DNA of 64,000 bases from Lachnospiraceae bacterium (lineage in GTDB: Bacteria; Bacillota; Clostridia; Lachnospirales; Lachnospiraceae): NCBI GenBank assembly GCA_017449765.1, contig JAFTFE010000020.1, positions 1 to 64,000 on the forward strand. Reading direction: 5' to 3'. Below the pieces are notes generated by a model, which saw only the letters and a program-made list of their open reading frames with translations, was not told the DNA's origin and made no database searches. Position 1 is the stretch's first letter, and each line of letters begins with the position of its first letter. The position numbers and the translations under genes are program-made. Below are positions 8,887 through 23,000 of the stretch, in pieces.

Positions 8887-9309
8887 TTAATAGTCATATA
8901 AATTCACCAGATAATCAACATCCCAGCTGTCACCATCATCATAAATATATGTCACCTTGTAATGTCCCACCTGATATGTAAAACACGTAACAATCTTCAT
9001 TTTATTGTCATATGATATTATGTCAACTACGCCATCATTTTCAAGCAAAGTTTGTATTCTCTCTAAGCTCTCCTGTGACATACCATGCATTTTACCCGGC
9101 TCATATACGGATTTACCCTTTGAATAATACTCAATATCAATCATATTAAGTGCCAGTTTGACATTTTTTGCCTCTTTAAAAGCTGTCCGGCCTCCTGTTG
9201 TAATTTTAAAATACATAAACATAATGTAGAACAGCAAAACTGCAAAAACAGCTGTTATAACAGCAGCCCTTATTCTTCTGCGCCTTATCTTTGCATATTC
9301 TTTATCCAA
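8887..9309 (-). CDS. small membrane-anchored protein of the pilus operon, unknown
   Basis: I do not recognise this 140-residue protein. It has a very basic start (KIRRRRIR), one membrane segment (about residues 15-34) and an extracytoplasmic domain of about 100 residues. That domain ends in an aromatic and Asp-rich stretch (YIYDDGDSWDVDYLVNLYDY). It lacks a prepilin motif. The start is TTG with AGAGGTG seven bases before it. It lies tightly between the minor pilins and the peptidase-like gene, so it is probably an accessory factor of pilus assembly, perhaps filling the place of PilP. Confidence 0.7.
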   Translation of the reverse strand: MDKEYAKIRRRRIRAAVITAVFAVLLFYIMFMYFKITTGGRTAFKEAKNVKLALNMIDIEYYSKGKSVYEPGKMHGMSQESLERIQTLLENDGVVDIISYDNKMKIVTCFTYQVGHYKVTYIYDDGDSWDVDYLVNLYDY

Positions 9310-9321
9310 TCAACTTCACCT

Positions 9322-9966
9322 CTAATTTTCTATAATACGTATTGTATCTGATAAATCCACAAAATTATAACATTCAATGTAAGTAGTTGTTGTGTAATCC
9401 CCATATCTTTCACTTGTTAAAGTAAGAGTCATTCTAATGATATTACCTGCATATTTTCCATAATCCTCATCACTTGTATCTGTCAGGTTCTCAAGTTTTT
9501 TAAACTTCAACTCTTTAATTTTGTAACCCATATAGGCCTTCTTATCGAAAGTCCATTTTGAATCTGATGCGGTTGACGGATTATCTTCATCATCTACGAT
9601 AGGAAAGTAATATATTAGCAGGTATCCGGCATCATCACCGGACTCTACATTATTCGTTATGTAAATATGATTTGCGGCATTGTCAATCAATTCAATTTTA
9701 TTACCATCTTCTGATATTATAATAACTGCATCACTACTGCTATCAAGTGTACCGTCAGTCAGAGCGCCTTCTATCTCACCCGAAATCTTGGTACTGAGGA
9801 TAGATGATACCTGCATTCCCGTCTGGATACTCTTTGCCTTATAATATAAGTTTACCGTATCAGCTATAACTTTACCTGCAGCAACCATAAAAAGTCCAAG
9901 CAAAGCAAAAGTTACAATCAGCTCTACAAGTGTCATACCTTTATTATTAAGTTTTCTTTTATTCAT
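9322..9966 (-). CDS. minor pilin, GspJ/PilW-like
   Basis: This 214-residue prepilin has a short basic leader, the cleavage site KG|MTLVELIV with Glu5, and the N-terminal hydrophobic helix. It continues with a larger beta-rich domain than pilA, in keeping with the J-type minor pilins that sit at the pilus tip. The frame could begin at a GTG at 9975, but the ATG at 9966 has AGGTGA at the right distance and gives a 10-residue leader. It is the third of three consecutive minor pilins. The J-type label is inferred from size and order. Confidence 0.78.
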   Translation of the reverse strand: MNKRKLNNKGMTLVELIVTFALLGLFMVAAGKVIADTVNLYYKAKSIQTGMQVSSILSTKISGEIEGALTDGTLDSSSDAVIIISEDGNKIELIDNAANHIYITNNVESGDDAGYLLIYYFPIVDDEDNPSTASDSKWTFDKKAYMGYKIKELKFKKLENLTDTSDEDYGKYAGNIIRMTLTLTSERYGDYTTTTYIECYNFVDLSDTIRIIEN

Positions 9967-9991
9967 ATGACTCACCTGCTATCTGAAATTA

Positions 9992-10372
9992 TTAGTTATC
10001 ATTAAAAAGTATTTTAAAAACCGATAAATCTGCCTTCTCACTATGATATTTCTTCAAATCCGCATTAAGAGGAATACTCACTTCTTTAGCACGATTAGCA
10101 TTCACATTTGTTTTATCCTTATTTATGGAAAGTGTGAATGTTACATTTGAAATATCTTCATAAGCTATGTCTTTCTGATACATTTCACGGGTAAGTATAG
10201 TCTGTGCATTCTGCATGTCTACACTTTTCTCCACCATATCACTTGACACACCAACTATATGAACCATACATTCCACCAATACCATAACAAGTATGGTAAA
10301 ACCAACCAAAACTTCTACCATGGTTGAACCCCGGTTATTTGATTTAAAATAAGTTTTATTTTTGTTAATCAT
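9992..10372 (-). CDS. minor pilin, GspI/PilV-like
   Basis: This 126-residue prepilin has a 15-residue basic leader ending RG, then STMVEVLVGFTIL with Glu5 and an unbroken hydrophobic helix, and a small C-terminal domain. The small size and the VEVLVGF helix resemble GspI/PilV minor pilins, which nucleate the pilus tip with the J and K types. GAGG precedes the ATG. It lies 19-25 bases from its neighbours, so co-transcription is nearly certain. Confidence 0.75.
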   Translation of the reverse strand: MINKNKTYFKSNNRGSTMVEVLVGFTILVMVLVECMVHIVGVSSDMVEKSVDMQNAQTILTREMYQKDIAYEDISNVTFTLSINKDKTNVNANRAKEVSIPLNADLKKYHSEKADLSVFKILFNDN

Positions 10373-10393
10373 ATACTGACCTCTTCAATACTA

Positions 10394-11068
10394 TCAATTA
10401 ACTTTTGTCCAAACCCAGTTTTCTGAAATATCTATAGCATTGCCATTTGGATTAAACACGTCATTCAATGTACTGTTTGCAACAGGTACATCGTCATAAT
10501 CAGCTAAGGACAAATCATAATAAGTGGTATATATACATGATTGTGTATCCTTTTTTACTGAGACCTCCACAGCAAGCATAGTTTCATCTTTTTCTGATAA
10601 ATCATCATCCGACCAATACATACAGACTGTTATTTCATCGGCCATAGTGGCATATTTTGTCATATCTCCACCTGCAACATTAATGTCAAAATATCTGTAT
10701 GCATACACCTCTGTATGTCCGGCAGTTGAGACGTCATAATATGGCCAATTTAATTGAACTATATTATATCTTAAATATAACCACAGGTAATGTTTAGGAT
10801 TATTTATCTCGGAAAGAAGTTCTTCCTTGCTGTCAAAATGCGGCTGGGTAAGCTCATTTTCAATTTCTATGCTTACAGACTTAGCAAGCTCCTTTACCTG
10901 CGTCTGTGTTACCTTTTTGGTATTAGACGAAAAGAGAGAATATGCAACCAATAAAAGTGACAAAGTAAACGCAATCACAACTATACTTACAACAATTGCT
11001 ACAATCATCGCAGAACCCCGGTTATCTTTGTATAATTTTGATTTTCTTATTCTGTCTGATAGTTTCAT
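10394..11068 (-). CDS. minor pilin lacking Glu5, GspK/PilX-like
   Basis: This 224-residue protein has an 18-residue basic leader ending RG, then SAMIVAIVVSIVV. The mature fifth residue is Val, not Glu. Loss of Glu5 is the mark of GspK/PilX-type pilins that cap the very tip, because no subunit sits above them. A mixed domain with several Tyr/Trp-rich strands follows the helix. AGGAGAG precedes the ATG. Adjacent I-, J- and K-like genes suggest a complete priming complex, probably with the giant pilin encoded just upstream. Confidence 0.75.
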   Translation of the reverse strand: MKLSDRIRKSKLYKDNRGSAMIVAIVVSIVVIAFTLSLLLVAYSLFSSNTKKVTQTQVKELAKSVSIEIENELTQPHFDSKEELLSEINNPKHYLWLYLRYNIVQLNWPYYDVSTAGHTEVYAYRYFDINVAGGDMTKYATMADEITVCMYWSDDDLSEKDETMLAVEVSVKKDTQSCIYTTYYDLSLADYDDVPVANSTLNDVFNPNGNAIDISENWVWTKVN

Positions 11069-11092
11069 ATTCTCTCCTGATTGTTTAATAAA

Positions 11093-14000
11093 TTAGTCAC
11101 CTGCTACATCGGACGATGTGGCAGTTCCATCTGCATCGGAAGGTGTGGCAGTCTCTTCGGTAGTCTCTTCAGTTGTTTCTTCAGTAGTTTGCTCGGTTGT
11201 TTCTTCAGTAGTTTCTTCGGTAGTATCTTCTCCGTCACCATCCTCTGTACCATCATTTGTATCAGATGATTCGGTTGACTGCGTTTTAATAAACTGCAAT
11301 ACATAATTACTATCCGATGAACCTCCTGTAATATTGGCACTATCAAAACCTTCTGCTTTTTCAGCACTGATTCCTGAACTTGTCAGATACCACATATCAG
11401 ACCACTCAGATATACCTTTTCCATCAGAGCTGATATTTGCAACACTTATATAAACTTTATAATCAGTTGTATTGGTAAGATATTCTGCCAAAACCGCAAC
11501 ATCATTCTGATAGAATACATCCCCACCTGTTGATGTCTCATCATATTTAACAGCAATGGAGCCATATACCTTAGCTATAAGCTTCTCTTCATCTCCTGAC
11601 ACATCAGTAACCAGAATTCGATAAAGCTTAGGTGATGAACTCTTCAAAGTGTACTTATAGAATTCTGTAGTCGTATTATCATCATTTTCTCTCACGAACT
11701 CAGTATCTACCGATGCTTCAATTCCATTATCGATACTTATTATATTCTCTACGGCACTTATTTCTTCAAGCTTTGATATCTCACCCTTCTTTGACTCAGA
11801 GTTTATTCTTAACCACGAATCAATCTCCGAATCATCATAGTAATTGATATTATCTTTACCTACAAGTGCCTGAACAGTAATCTGCTTTGTAAAGTTGTAA
11901 GATGTATCCAGGACATCGCTTGCATCACCCGGCGAATTAGCTGATGTACCGGTTCCAAGCTTTATAATATCCGGAAGTACAAGTTTAATGTTACCGTCAT
12001 TATATATAAGCTGTGCACGGATAATCAGATCTCCTACAACTTCATTAGGAAGTTCATCCTTTTGATATACAATACCTGAATATTGCAGCATTACATCATT
12101 ATCCGCATCTAATGTTCCATAATGGATAACATACGGATTATCTGAATTATCAGCAAATACTCCTGCAAGCTCACCTTCAAGTCCTTCTACATACGGCTCT
12201 GCCGAGTAATCAGCATTGAATCCATATACCTCATATGATGTCCTGTCAGAATTAGGAACAAGATATGCATATTGTATATTATCATTCTCACCAATCAGTT
12301 TAATCAGATAAATATCTGCATGCTCCTGTGTCTTAATATCAAAAGTCTTGAAGAATATATTGTAGAAGTACAGCACATCTGACGGCTCAGATGATATCCA
12401 TTCTTCAGTATCAGCATCATAATAATACTTTATCTGCTGATTATTTTTACTCTCACTAAGACTTCCACTGTCAAGTTGTGCCTCAGGTATACGTACCCAG
12501 AAGTAATTCTCGGTTTTATCATCCAAATCCTCATCTGTCCAATTTGAACTTATTACTCCTGTTGCACTTGCACGGATTGAAATCTTAAGCCATTTTCCTG
12601 CATAATCAGAAAGGTTATATTTATTTGACTTATTAATCTCATAGCTTGACTTTGATAAATCTCCACTCATTCTTGTACCGGAAGACTTCTTTACAAACGT
12701 CTCTAATGCATATGAATTCCAATATCCTGCATCGTCACTTCCCGGTGCATCCGAATCATATGCAACCTGAGCAGTACCACCCGTCTTAGACACATCATCT
12801 TCTTCCTGAGCGTTTTTACCCTCTTCATCATATACAGCTATGGCAATTTCATAATATCCCGAATATCCGCCGGAATTATCATCTGTATAGGTTAATACTA
12901 TACCATCACTATCAAGCTTACTTATTTCAACGGTTGTGTTAGTTTCCTCATCATAGTTTCCTGTAGCGCTGAAATTAGATATCAAAGGAGTTGAAAGTCT
13001 GTTTGGAAGAATTCTCTCCGCCGGTTCACTTTCAGGGCCATCAAGATAATTCTCAGAATTATTTCGAGCTATAGCCTGAACAGTTATATTAAGTTTATCT
13101 CCACCATTATAATCAGATAAGTCTATAACCGCCGTATGTCTGCCCGAATTCTCTGATACATAATGACTGTTTCTATCCTTATATATATCGCTTTCTCTTC
13201 TTAAATCTATGACCTTACCGTTCTCAGCCAGACTTTCAAAATCAAGACCAATGGTATCATCAGATGCCGAAGCATTCTTTATATCCTGAACATAATAATA
13301 ATGTATACCTGTCTTAACTTCTGTATCAGCATAGCTTCCAACTGAAACAGTTATCAGATATCCTCCCAAATCATTTAATTCATATTGATCTGTAAGAGAA
13401 TCCCATACAACAGAATACAAAAGTCCATCAGCCTTACTTCCGCCTTCCTTTGCCGTAAGATCAACCACAGGCTGTGAAAGCTGTGAAAGTTTAAGCTTAC
13501 ATTTGAAATCAAGACTTTCCCTGCTTGGTAAAATACTTGTCTTACCTTCCGTATTATTTGGAACTGTTGTACCTATCCTTTCAACAGTTAAAGTAAACTT
13601 AGTATAATTCCAGTTATTTTCGCTATCAGTAAATGTAATTGTATTTTCGCTTACCTTCTGAGGCTGCGATAACGTAACCACATCACCGTTTAACGTAGTA
13701 CCCTGCAGCATTACGGAATATTCGGCATTATCGTACTGTCTTCCGCTCTTTCCAACATCCCATTTAAATGTATAAGTATCTTTTCCTGCATCATCCTGAC
13801 CTGCTGTATATTTTTCTTCTATAACAGGCTTAGGCTGTACGAGCTGGTCAAATCTTGTAATATAAAGATCCAATCCGAGAGCCTCAAGCTCCTCAGCAGT
13901 AGGTCCGTTTTCTTTATCAGCATAATATATTTGTGTATTTAAATAGCCTGATGTAGTTGTAACGCGAGTTCCACGTATACTGTTATTATTAGTGTTATTG

Positions 14001-17000
14001 CTGCGGTTCTTTAACTGATAAGTAAATACTTCTCCTTCATATGCCGGTATCCACTCGAAATATGCTCTGATATCCTTATAATACTGCTGTCTGCTGCTAT
14101 TATAACGTGCATCTGACCATACCGTTATCTCATTACCGCTTCTGTCTGTTATTCTCGCAGGCGAAGTAATTATCTCATTACTTTGTGCAATATTATTATC
14201 ACCGCTTGTATATGTTAATTCCTTACCGATATAGTAATTATAACCAAGCTCATCAAACTTATCATCATAATAGTTATAAGGCATACGATGAACCTGATAA
14301 TAGCCTCCATTATCTTTTATCTGCTCATCCGCATCAAGAGATGCAGAATAATAAACATCATAGGTTCCATCATGATTGTCATATATAACATATCCGGGTT
14401 TTAACTTATTATTTTCATCATCGTATATACTTGGAGGTTCTTCATCCAAATCGGAAGCTTTTATACCATCTTCATTGAAGTAATTCTCATCAGTTACAGC
14501 CCTTATATCATCTACACTCTCAAATGTAGCTCCTGAAGCAACCTCATGTCCGAATCTAAGCACATCATTCTGCGTTGCATAAAGATAAGACCTAACCTCA
14601 AAATTCCTCTCAAGCAAATCCTCCGGAAGTCCTGACAAGGATATGGTTGTATAGGATGTTACTCCTCCTGATCTTGATGCAGAATGTATATAACCTCTGT
14701 CATATGCCACATCTACACCAAGCTTTTCATCCTGAGAAATTAAATCGCCCATTACATATACATCAATCTGGTTTGCAGCTATCTGAACATTATACGTAAG
14801 CTCATTAAGTTCTGTTCCAAAGAATCCAAGGAATGTAATGTTTTCCACATATCTGTTATTTCCAGAACCTTTTTCATGCTGGTCTGCGTTCATAATTTCA
14901 CCCGCAATATATGTAGAAACTGAACTGTCATATTCAGCCTTATATGCAGCCTTAGGCTGTGCGTATACTATCAAGCCTGTGTCAGATGTAACTGTAGCAC
15001 TGGTTATAGTAAATGGTTCGCTATAGGCTTTTTTTCTTGCCAAATCTATTGTAAGGATATTAAGACCATCAAATATTTTGGCAGATGAGTTAACAACAAT
15101 TTCCACAACATCCTGATAATTCTCTATCGCCTGATAATCTTCAAAATTATCAATAACAACTACAGCCTTGTTATCGGTTATATATTCAATATGAAACTGT
15201 GGTGTAGGAAGTGTCTGTAAAGCTACTTTCTCTATAGTAAAATACTCCGAATCATATAAATTCTTTTCTTCTTCATCAGCAGTTTCAATAATGCCCATAT
15301 CTGCAAGTCTGTGATATGCACTTACAGCCTTTGCATAGAAAATTATTTTGTAACCGGCTGTTCTGTCTGCCGCATCAACCAATTCCGACTTATATATATT
15401 GTCAATTTTAGCCGCACTGTAGCTTGCCATGCAGGCAGTTGACTCAGCCGATAAGATTGCTTCAGTATCCTTAGAAGTATATACTACTTTTCCGTTGTCA
15501 TTAACCAATTCATAATGTGTAAAATATCCCGTAGCATTATCTACTTTATTCCAAGTAAGCTTATACTGTCCTTTTTCACTTACAACCTTAAAACTTGTAG
15601 ACATAGGAAGCTTAACATATGGATTATATGTTGTCGTATACAGGAATTCCTCATACTTAGGATCAAGTTCCTTATATACTGCTACTCTTGTATTTCCATC
15701 CCATGTGCCCTCACCATCAGGAGTATCAAATAAAGGATTGTATTCTGAAGAATCATTATAAAAAGTATCTGATTTTATATCATTTACCATTTTAATTCCA
15801 TATTCTTTTTCATTTTCAAGTCCTGATATATTAGGGTAGAGTTTTATCGTTCCATCAGCCTGCTTCTCATATATAAGTTCACTTGCTAAAGCACTCTGGA
15901 ACATGGTATTTATAAATCCTGTTGAATTATATGGTAACAAAAGTTTCTCGGAGCTTCCTTTTTCCGACCATTTGAAACCGGTGAAGTTAATATAGTTATT
16001 ATTCGTACACTTAAGATATAATTTTACATTCTTAACTCTGCCGGTACATGAATCGGGAACATTGATTACCTGCTCCTGATTTTGGGTTACGGAATTAACT
16101 GCGATTGGTTCTTCCTGTGAGCCCACAGAATAATTATTACCATTTTCATCAGTAAATACAGCATAATACGCATAATTACGTTTTGTACCGTTCGGTAAGC
16201 CGTTTGAAGTTGTAAGATACAGATAAAGCGCTCCCAATCCATTGGCATCATTTCCGTAATTAAACGAATAATTAAACTCAAGCCAGCTTGTTGCAAGATT
16301 CCAGTTAGGAAGAGCATAGGAAATTCTTAAACCGTTTGTTGCTCCTAATTCGGATGTATAATCATTAAGCAGTATATATTGATATCCGTCAGCGTTAGTT
16401 CCGCTTGAGCCCACACTTGCAATCGAAAGATTGGCTGATGACGAAAAAACAACGCTTGTTTTAGTAGTTTTTTCAATATAATTATTAATCGGTTCGAGTT
16501 CAGTTATATTTTCCGGCTCAACATGCGGAATGTATCCAAAACCATGGAATGTTGTATAATGACCGGTTGTATTGTTATTACCCATATTAATGGTTTCGAG
16601 TCTTACCCTGGCTACCTGCTTATCGCCCTTATATTCACCAAAATCAAGCTTAACCATACCCTCTTCCAAAGAATTATTGGTTGGTACATTTATGCTCTTA
16701 TCACTTACGGTATAAAGCTCATTATCATCCGAATCATATAATGTATAGCTGTACTGATTATTCTGATTGGAATTATTTGCACTATTATCAGGATTAGCAA
16801 AATATATTACTAACCCATCCATTCCTTCACTATCATCAGTATAGGTAAAATCAAAATCAATTATCATTTTGTTACCATTTTTCATGGTATCGGAGCTTCT
16901 GATTCTCTTATTTGCTGCAGGCTCCTCATATAACGAATAAACTCTGCTGCTGTTTGATGTCCATATAAAATGATAATTTGAAGTTATATTGGTATATACA

Positions 17001-20000
17001 CCATATCTTGTATTGTTATAAGGTGTAGAACTGTCTCTTAAAACATAATAATTATTTGAATTTTTGGCAGCATCACTATACGAATTTGCCAATGTACCTA
17101 CATACTTGTTTGCAGTATAGGATTTTTCAGTCTGTGATATATCAAGACAGTCCTTAGCGTTTACACCGCCTTTGGTAAATCCGTATATATTTCCATGTCC
17201 AAAATAATTCCTGCAGTTTGTAAAAAAGGCAAAATTAGGATTATCACATGTGTAAAAACCTGCCATATTCTGAGTTACTGACGCATCAAAATTCGGTTCC
17301 TGATCACCGTTTGCCAATCTTCCTATGGCACCTGTATTAACGCAATTAACAAATAATCCGCGTCCGTTATTTCCCGAACCCTGAGTAATGATTTTCGTGT
17401 AAAGTCCGCTGCCTTTATTATTTGGAGATAATATAGTACCATGATTAATGCAATTAATAAATTCCATATCATAACCCGGCATCCAGATACATTGTAAAAT
17501 ACCTGCTGCACCGTCACTGTCATTTAGTGCTCTTATAGTTCCGTAGTTAATACAATTCTCCATGCGAATTCCACTAAATGACATATGAGATACTATACCG
17601 CCTGTTCTGGTGTTACCAAGCACGTATCCATAGTTATTACAATTAAATACATTAACTGAAGCATCATAGTTCTGATTAATAAAGCCTACGACACCGCCTA
17701 CACTCGTATTTGCCTGATAAATACATTCTACATCCGCATAATTATCGCAATAAGCTATATCATTTGTACACTTATAATATCCTATGACACCTCCGTTACC
17801 TCTGTCATTATCCGTACTTCTTGACAGAACCTTCCAATCCTTACCGGATGTAAGGTGTTCTTCCTCAGTACCTGTTACATAGGAACCTTGATATGAATAT
17901 CCTACTATACCACCCGAAGAAGATATAAATGAGAATACTTCTACAGGTTCTGTAGACTTGGTATAATTATCACAAGAAGCAACCCTTCCGTAGTTAGCTC
18001 CCGCTATACCGCCTAAATATGCATAAGACATCTTATCATAAGCGGATTTAATTACCTTGACCTCATAATCCGTACCTTTATTCTTGATATCGAAGCTTAA
18101 GTCGGTTGTAGGACGCAGTTTTCCATCTTCTCCGATTTCTTCCTGCTTACCTGCATATATCTTGGTCTTAGTGAGATTATCAATTGAATCATCTAATACG
18201 CCTATATAGCAATGCTGTATATCACCGCCGTAAGCATTATTACCGGATATACCACCTATAAGGGCAATACCTGCACCTGAACCTTCACCAAACACTTCAC
18301 CGTCAAAGGTACAATTAATAATCTCAGCAGTGTATCCATCATTATCTGTATTAGCCTGCTGTTCATCTTTTAATGCATCTTCCGCTTCCTTAGCTGTAAC
18401 ATAACCGTTTGTTCCGGCAATTCCACCATAACCCATTACCTCAGAACCCAAATCTCCGATTACATTTCCATCTATGGATATATTGGATATTTCGCCATAG
18501 TTAGCTCCTGCTACTCCGCCAAGATTGGCTATAGCAGCCGAATTAGGCTTGAATCCCACATCAACCTCTATTACCGTTGTCGGAAGATTACTTTCTCCGT
18601 CTAATTCCGCACCCTGTATAATACCTATGTTGGTTCCCGTTACTCCACCGACATAGCTGAAATCCGTATAGGTTTTAGCTGTACAGTTGTCTATTGCTTT
18701 TTCAGAAGTTGATGCAGCAAATAATATCTTACCTGTCTTATCGTTTATACCTGATACTACACCTATACTGCTTGCAGCACTTGTACTATAGTTATATACA
18801 TTAATCCTCTTAAGTTTTACATACTTTATTGTTCCGCTGTTTAACGCCGATATACCACCTACAGCTTCCTTGGAAGCAAAATCAAGAGATTCCTTTCCTT
18901 CCTCAGCGCTTACAAGGCAATATGATATAACACCATCCTCTTTATTTATTGCAGCTATACCGCCACTCATACCTGAAGATGCCTTAATTTCAGCATAGTT
19001 ATTACATTTAGTAATTTCACTGTCATTTGTTGAGGTAATACCACCTGCATTACCTGCATTTGATGCGGTTATAACACCGTGATTATCACAGAAAGCAATT
19101 ATATTTCCTGAAGCATTGTCTCCCACGATTCCGCCTGCTGTACCTTTCGTCGCAGTAACAGTGGCTTTATTTAAAAATCCTGCTATTACATTACTTGGAT
19201 TATCGCTTATATTCCTGCCTATCACACCGCCTACTGTAGAAATTCCGTCTACCTTACCGGATAACACTATTTTTTCATCATCATAATAATCAGAGTCATA
19301 ATCAGTATTAATATCACCTGAAATATTAGCATTTCTTATAATACCGTCACCGGAATTAATTCCAACGAGGATTCCAACGTAATTACCTTTAGAACTGATG
19401 TTTACACCGCTGATATTATCTCCAATTATTATTGTTCCTTCGTTATATGCCGCAACGCCCGCACATACACCATCAGAAGTACTGTTGTCTCCTGATACCA
19501 GCATTTTAATCCTTGAAATATCCGCTCTGTCTATAGTACCGAAATTCTCAGATGCTATACCTGCCACAACATTACGTCCGCTTATTGTTACGTTTGATGT
19601 ATCGCAGTTTTCTATAATTCCTTCCTGCTTATTAAGTCCGCAAATACCGCCCACATACTCTTCAATGCTTGAACCGAAAGAATTTACCGAACAATTTCTT
19701 ATGATTCCTTCATTAATTTCCGCTAAACCACCTGTATATGTTCCATCAGTTTTAACTGTTCCTGATGTCGCATTTGAACAGGTATCCAAAATCATATTAT
19801 GACTTACTTTTCCTACAATTCCTCCGGCATAAGAATATGTATATACTGTATTTCTGCCCGCATAATCTGTATTTCTGCCCGGCTGTTCTTCAAATTCTAT
19901 AGCTTTATCAGCTATTATAGGTGTTGTATTTTCAACATTATAAACTATAACTTTTGTATTTACATCATTATAACCAAACACACCTCCGACATATATGTCA

Positions 20001-23000
20001 GCTTCTATCTTGCCGAGTGTGTTCTGAACCCTGCTTCCGTTACTTCCGCTTACTCTCATTACTGTGGCAGATGCCGGTACCGCACTTCCGACAACACTGT
20101 TTGACTTTGAAATATTATTAAGAATCTCTGCTTTTTTTGCAAGTTTCTCATTGTCAGAAACAGTAGCCGCATCAGAATCAGCAAACGCATCCAATATACT
20201 TTGCTGAATTACATATGAAGGAGTCAGATCCGTTTCTTCTTTATATGAAGTAATCGTACTTGAATCAACAAATAAATTATATCCGAAAAATCCGCCTACA
20301 AATTCTTTTCCTTCCATGCTTCCCAGGAAATTATCAATTTTAAATTCCGTAGGGATTTCACTTTCAACAGAAGTATTTATAATATTTCCTCCGACACTTC
20401 CTCCGACGAAATATTCACCTATTACTTCATTTGGCTTTGAAATAATCGCCCTTGCTTTTCCCTCATCATCCATAAGGAGTCTGACAGATGAATTAAATCC
20501 TGCATATCCACCAACAAATGCACTGTCTTCTTCGTCTCCCAATATATAACCGCCTGCTACCTCATAATCTTCAACCACTGCATCTACATCATTATAACCT
20601 ACTATACCGCCTACGTAATTTTTACCGGATATATAACATACTGCAGATATCTTATGATTTTTACCATCATTATTGGCAGCACTTACAGAGAAGTTGCCTT
20701 CATTATCAACTTCTCTTAAAGTATTACCTATTACTCCGTTATTATATCCTGCTATACCACCGGCATAATCTCCGTTTGAGTATGTGGATTGGAAGAAACC
20801 GTCAACATTTGCGCTTTCCACTTCACTGTTGCAATTATATATCCAGCCACTGTTATATCCCGATATACCACCGGCATATTTTCCTGTAGCAAAGATAACA
20901 CCCTTATTAACCCAGTTTTCTATCTTATTACTCGGATTTTTTTCTGTATCAGGAACAACAACAAAGGTTGCATTCTCTAATATTTCGTTATCAAACTTAC
21001 CTGCTGTCTCAATATTTTCTTTTTCTGCAGCTTCAATAAGTTTTTGATTATCCAAATCGGCGTTACATCCTGTTATTCCGCCTACATATTCATAACCTAC
21101 TATATTTGCTTCGTTTACACCGCTGATTTCATCAGATCCACCCTTTATACCACTTGTAGGTCCCTGATTAAATCCAACTATTCCACCAACATACTGATAG
21201 CCAAACACATATCCCTGTCTGCCCTTATCAGCTTTTGTTGTACAGCCCTGGATTGTGCTGAAATAATTATAGCCGACTATACCGCCTACATATACTCCAT
21301 TGAGTTTTTCCGACAAAACTTTTGCAGCGTCATCTTTGTCAGCATCAAGAAGCTCATTCAAATCACTGTCAGAATATACAGGAGAGCTTACACAGTTTCT
21401 AATGGTTATAAGCTCCTGAACTTCTTCTCCATCATGCTCATTAGCATATATATTTGCAGTATATCCCGTTATACCACCTATGTATTTTGATTCAAGTGGA
21501 TTAAAATTGGTTTTTGTCTGCAACACACCATTTTCATCCACTTCACTGTTGGATGCTATGACAGCACCCTTATTAATACACTCGTCAATTATTATCTTTA
21601 TCGGCTTAGTATTGGAGGTTCTGACCTCACCTACTATACCACCGATATATTTTTTACCTGTTACTTTAGCTTCATTTGTCAGATTTGAGAACACAATATC
21701 TTTGTATTCATTATTTACAATATCTTCTTCATCAATTCCCTGCAGGTATCCCACTATACCACCGACATGTTCATTTCCTGATATAACACTTGCCATGTCT
21801 GAATTAATACCCGAATTAAGAACCGATAAATCTTCCAATACACCTGTCTGGTCACCGTTTGCCAAAACTCCCGATACATTCGTTCCACAGAATGCGCCGA
21901 CTTTGTCATCACCGCTTGTTACCTGTATATTATCAAGCTTTGCAGATTTAATTATTCCAAAATTCTTATTGAATAATCCTACGGATTTATCTTCTTCAAT
22001 ATCATCATATCCATATAATCCGCATAAGAGATTAAACTTCTCAGATATTTTTAACCCTTTGATTGTGTATTCATTACCTATAAACTTGTCATACATTCGA
22101 AGCTTGTATACAGAAGCAAATGACGTATCTGTAACAATGTTAATGTTTCCGGATTTATAAAGGTCATCCGTAAGTACTATATTAGAAGTGTCTGAATAAT
22201 AATAGTTTTCTCCATCAACAAATGACTTCCAATCCACGTTATCTATAAGCGCATAAGTACAGAATGCCATTCCGTTGTCAACAGATTTATATTCTTCAAG
22301 TCTTCCATCCGGCATATCTTCAAGATATCTGATATTATAAAGATGTCTTGCATTTTTAATTGTGTAGTTAAAGTTTGTAGAATCACCTATGTTTTCTTTT
22401 TCTTCTTCACCTGATGTTTCATTCGCAAAATAAACATCCGAGCTATTGCTTTGCTTCGTTGAAGTTGCCTTATACCTTGAGCTGTATCCCTGTAAAGTAC
22501 AATATATTTTTTCCGAGTCAATTCCGAATCTATGGAAACTAAGTGTATTTGCAAATGCAACAAATCCGTTTTTTACACTTTCCGCATCCGCAAGTCTTGA
22601 ATATTCTTCGTTAAAAAGATATGTGGTAGCTTGTATATCAACAGCATCAAGTACAACTCTTACCTGATTATTTTCATCAAGATAAGCCAGTATATTATAA
22701 TTACCAAGTTCCTCTGCTGCAGAATCGCCCTCATCATTATATACATAACGAATTACAGAACAAGGGACAGTCTGCCTGTGTTCATAATTCTTTAATGGAT
22801 GTTCTGCTGTGTCGAGAGTAATATCAAGAACTTTTTTATCAATTTCTTTATCATATACTGATATTTTATATGTAAGTTCATTTGTCGCAGCCGCATATCT
22901 GCCCAATTTGAAAGCAAGATTAAGCGTCTCCTCGTTATTCAGATAAAGTTTTGCGATGGTTGGTTTATCTGTCTTTGAGGCCATAGCTGCAGAAAGTGTA

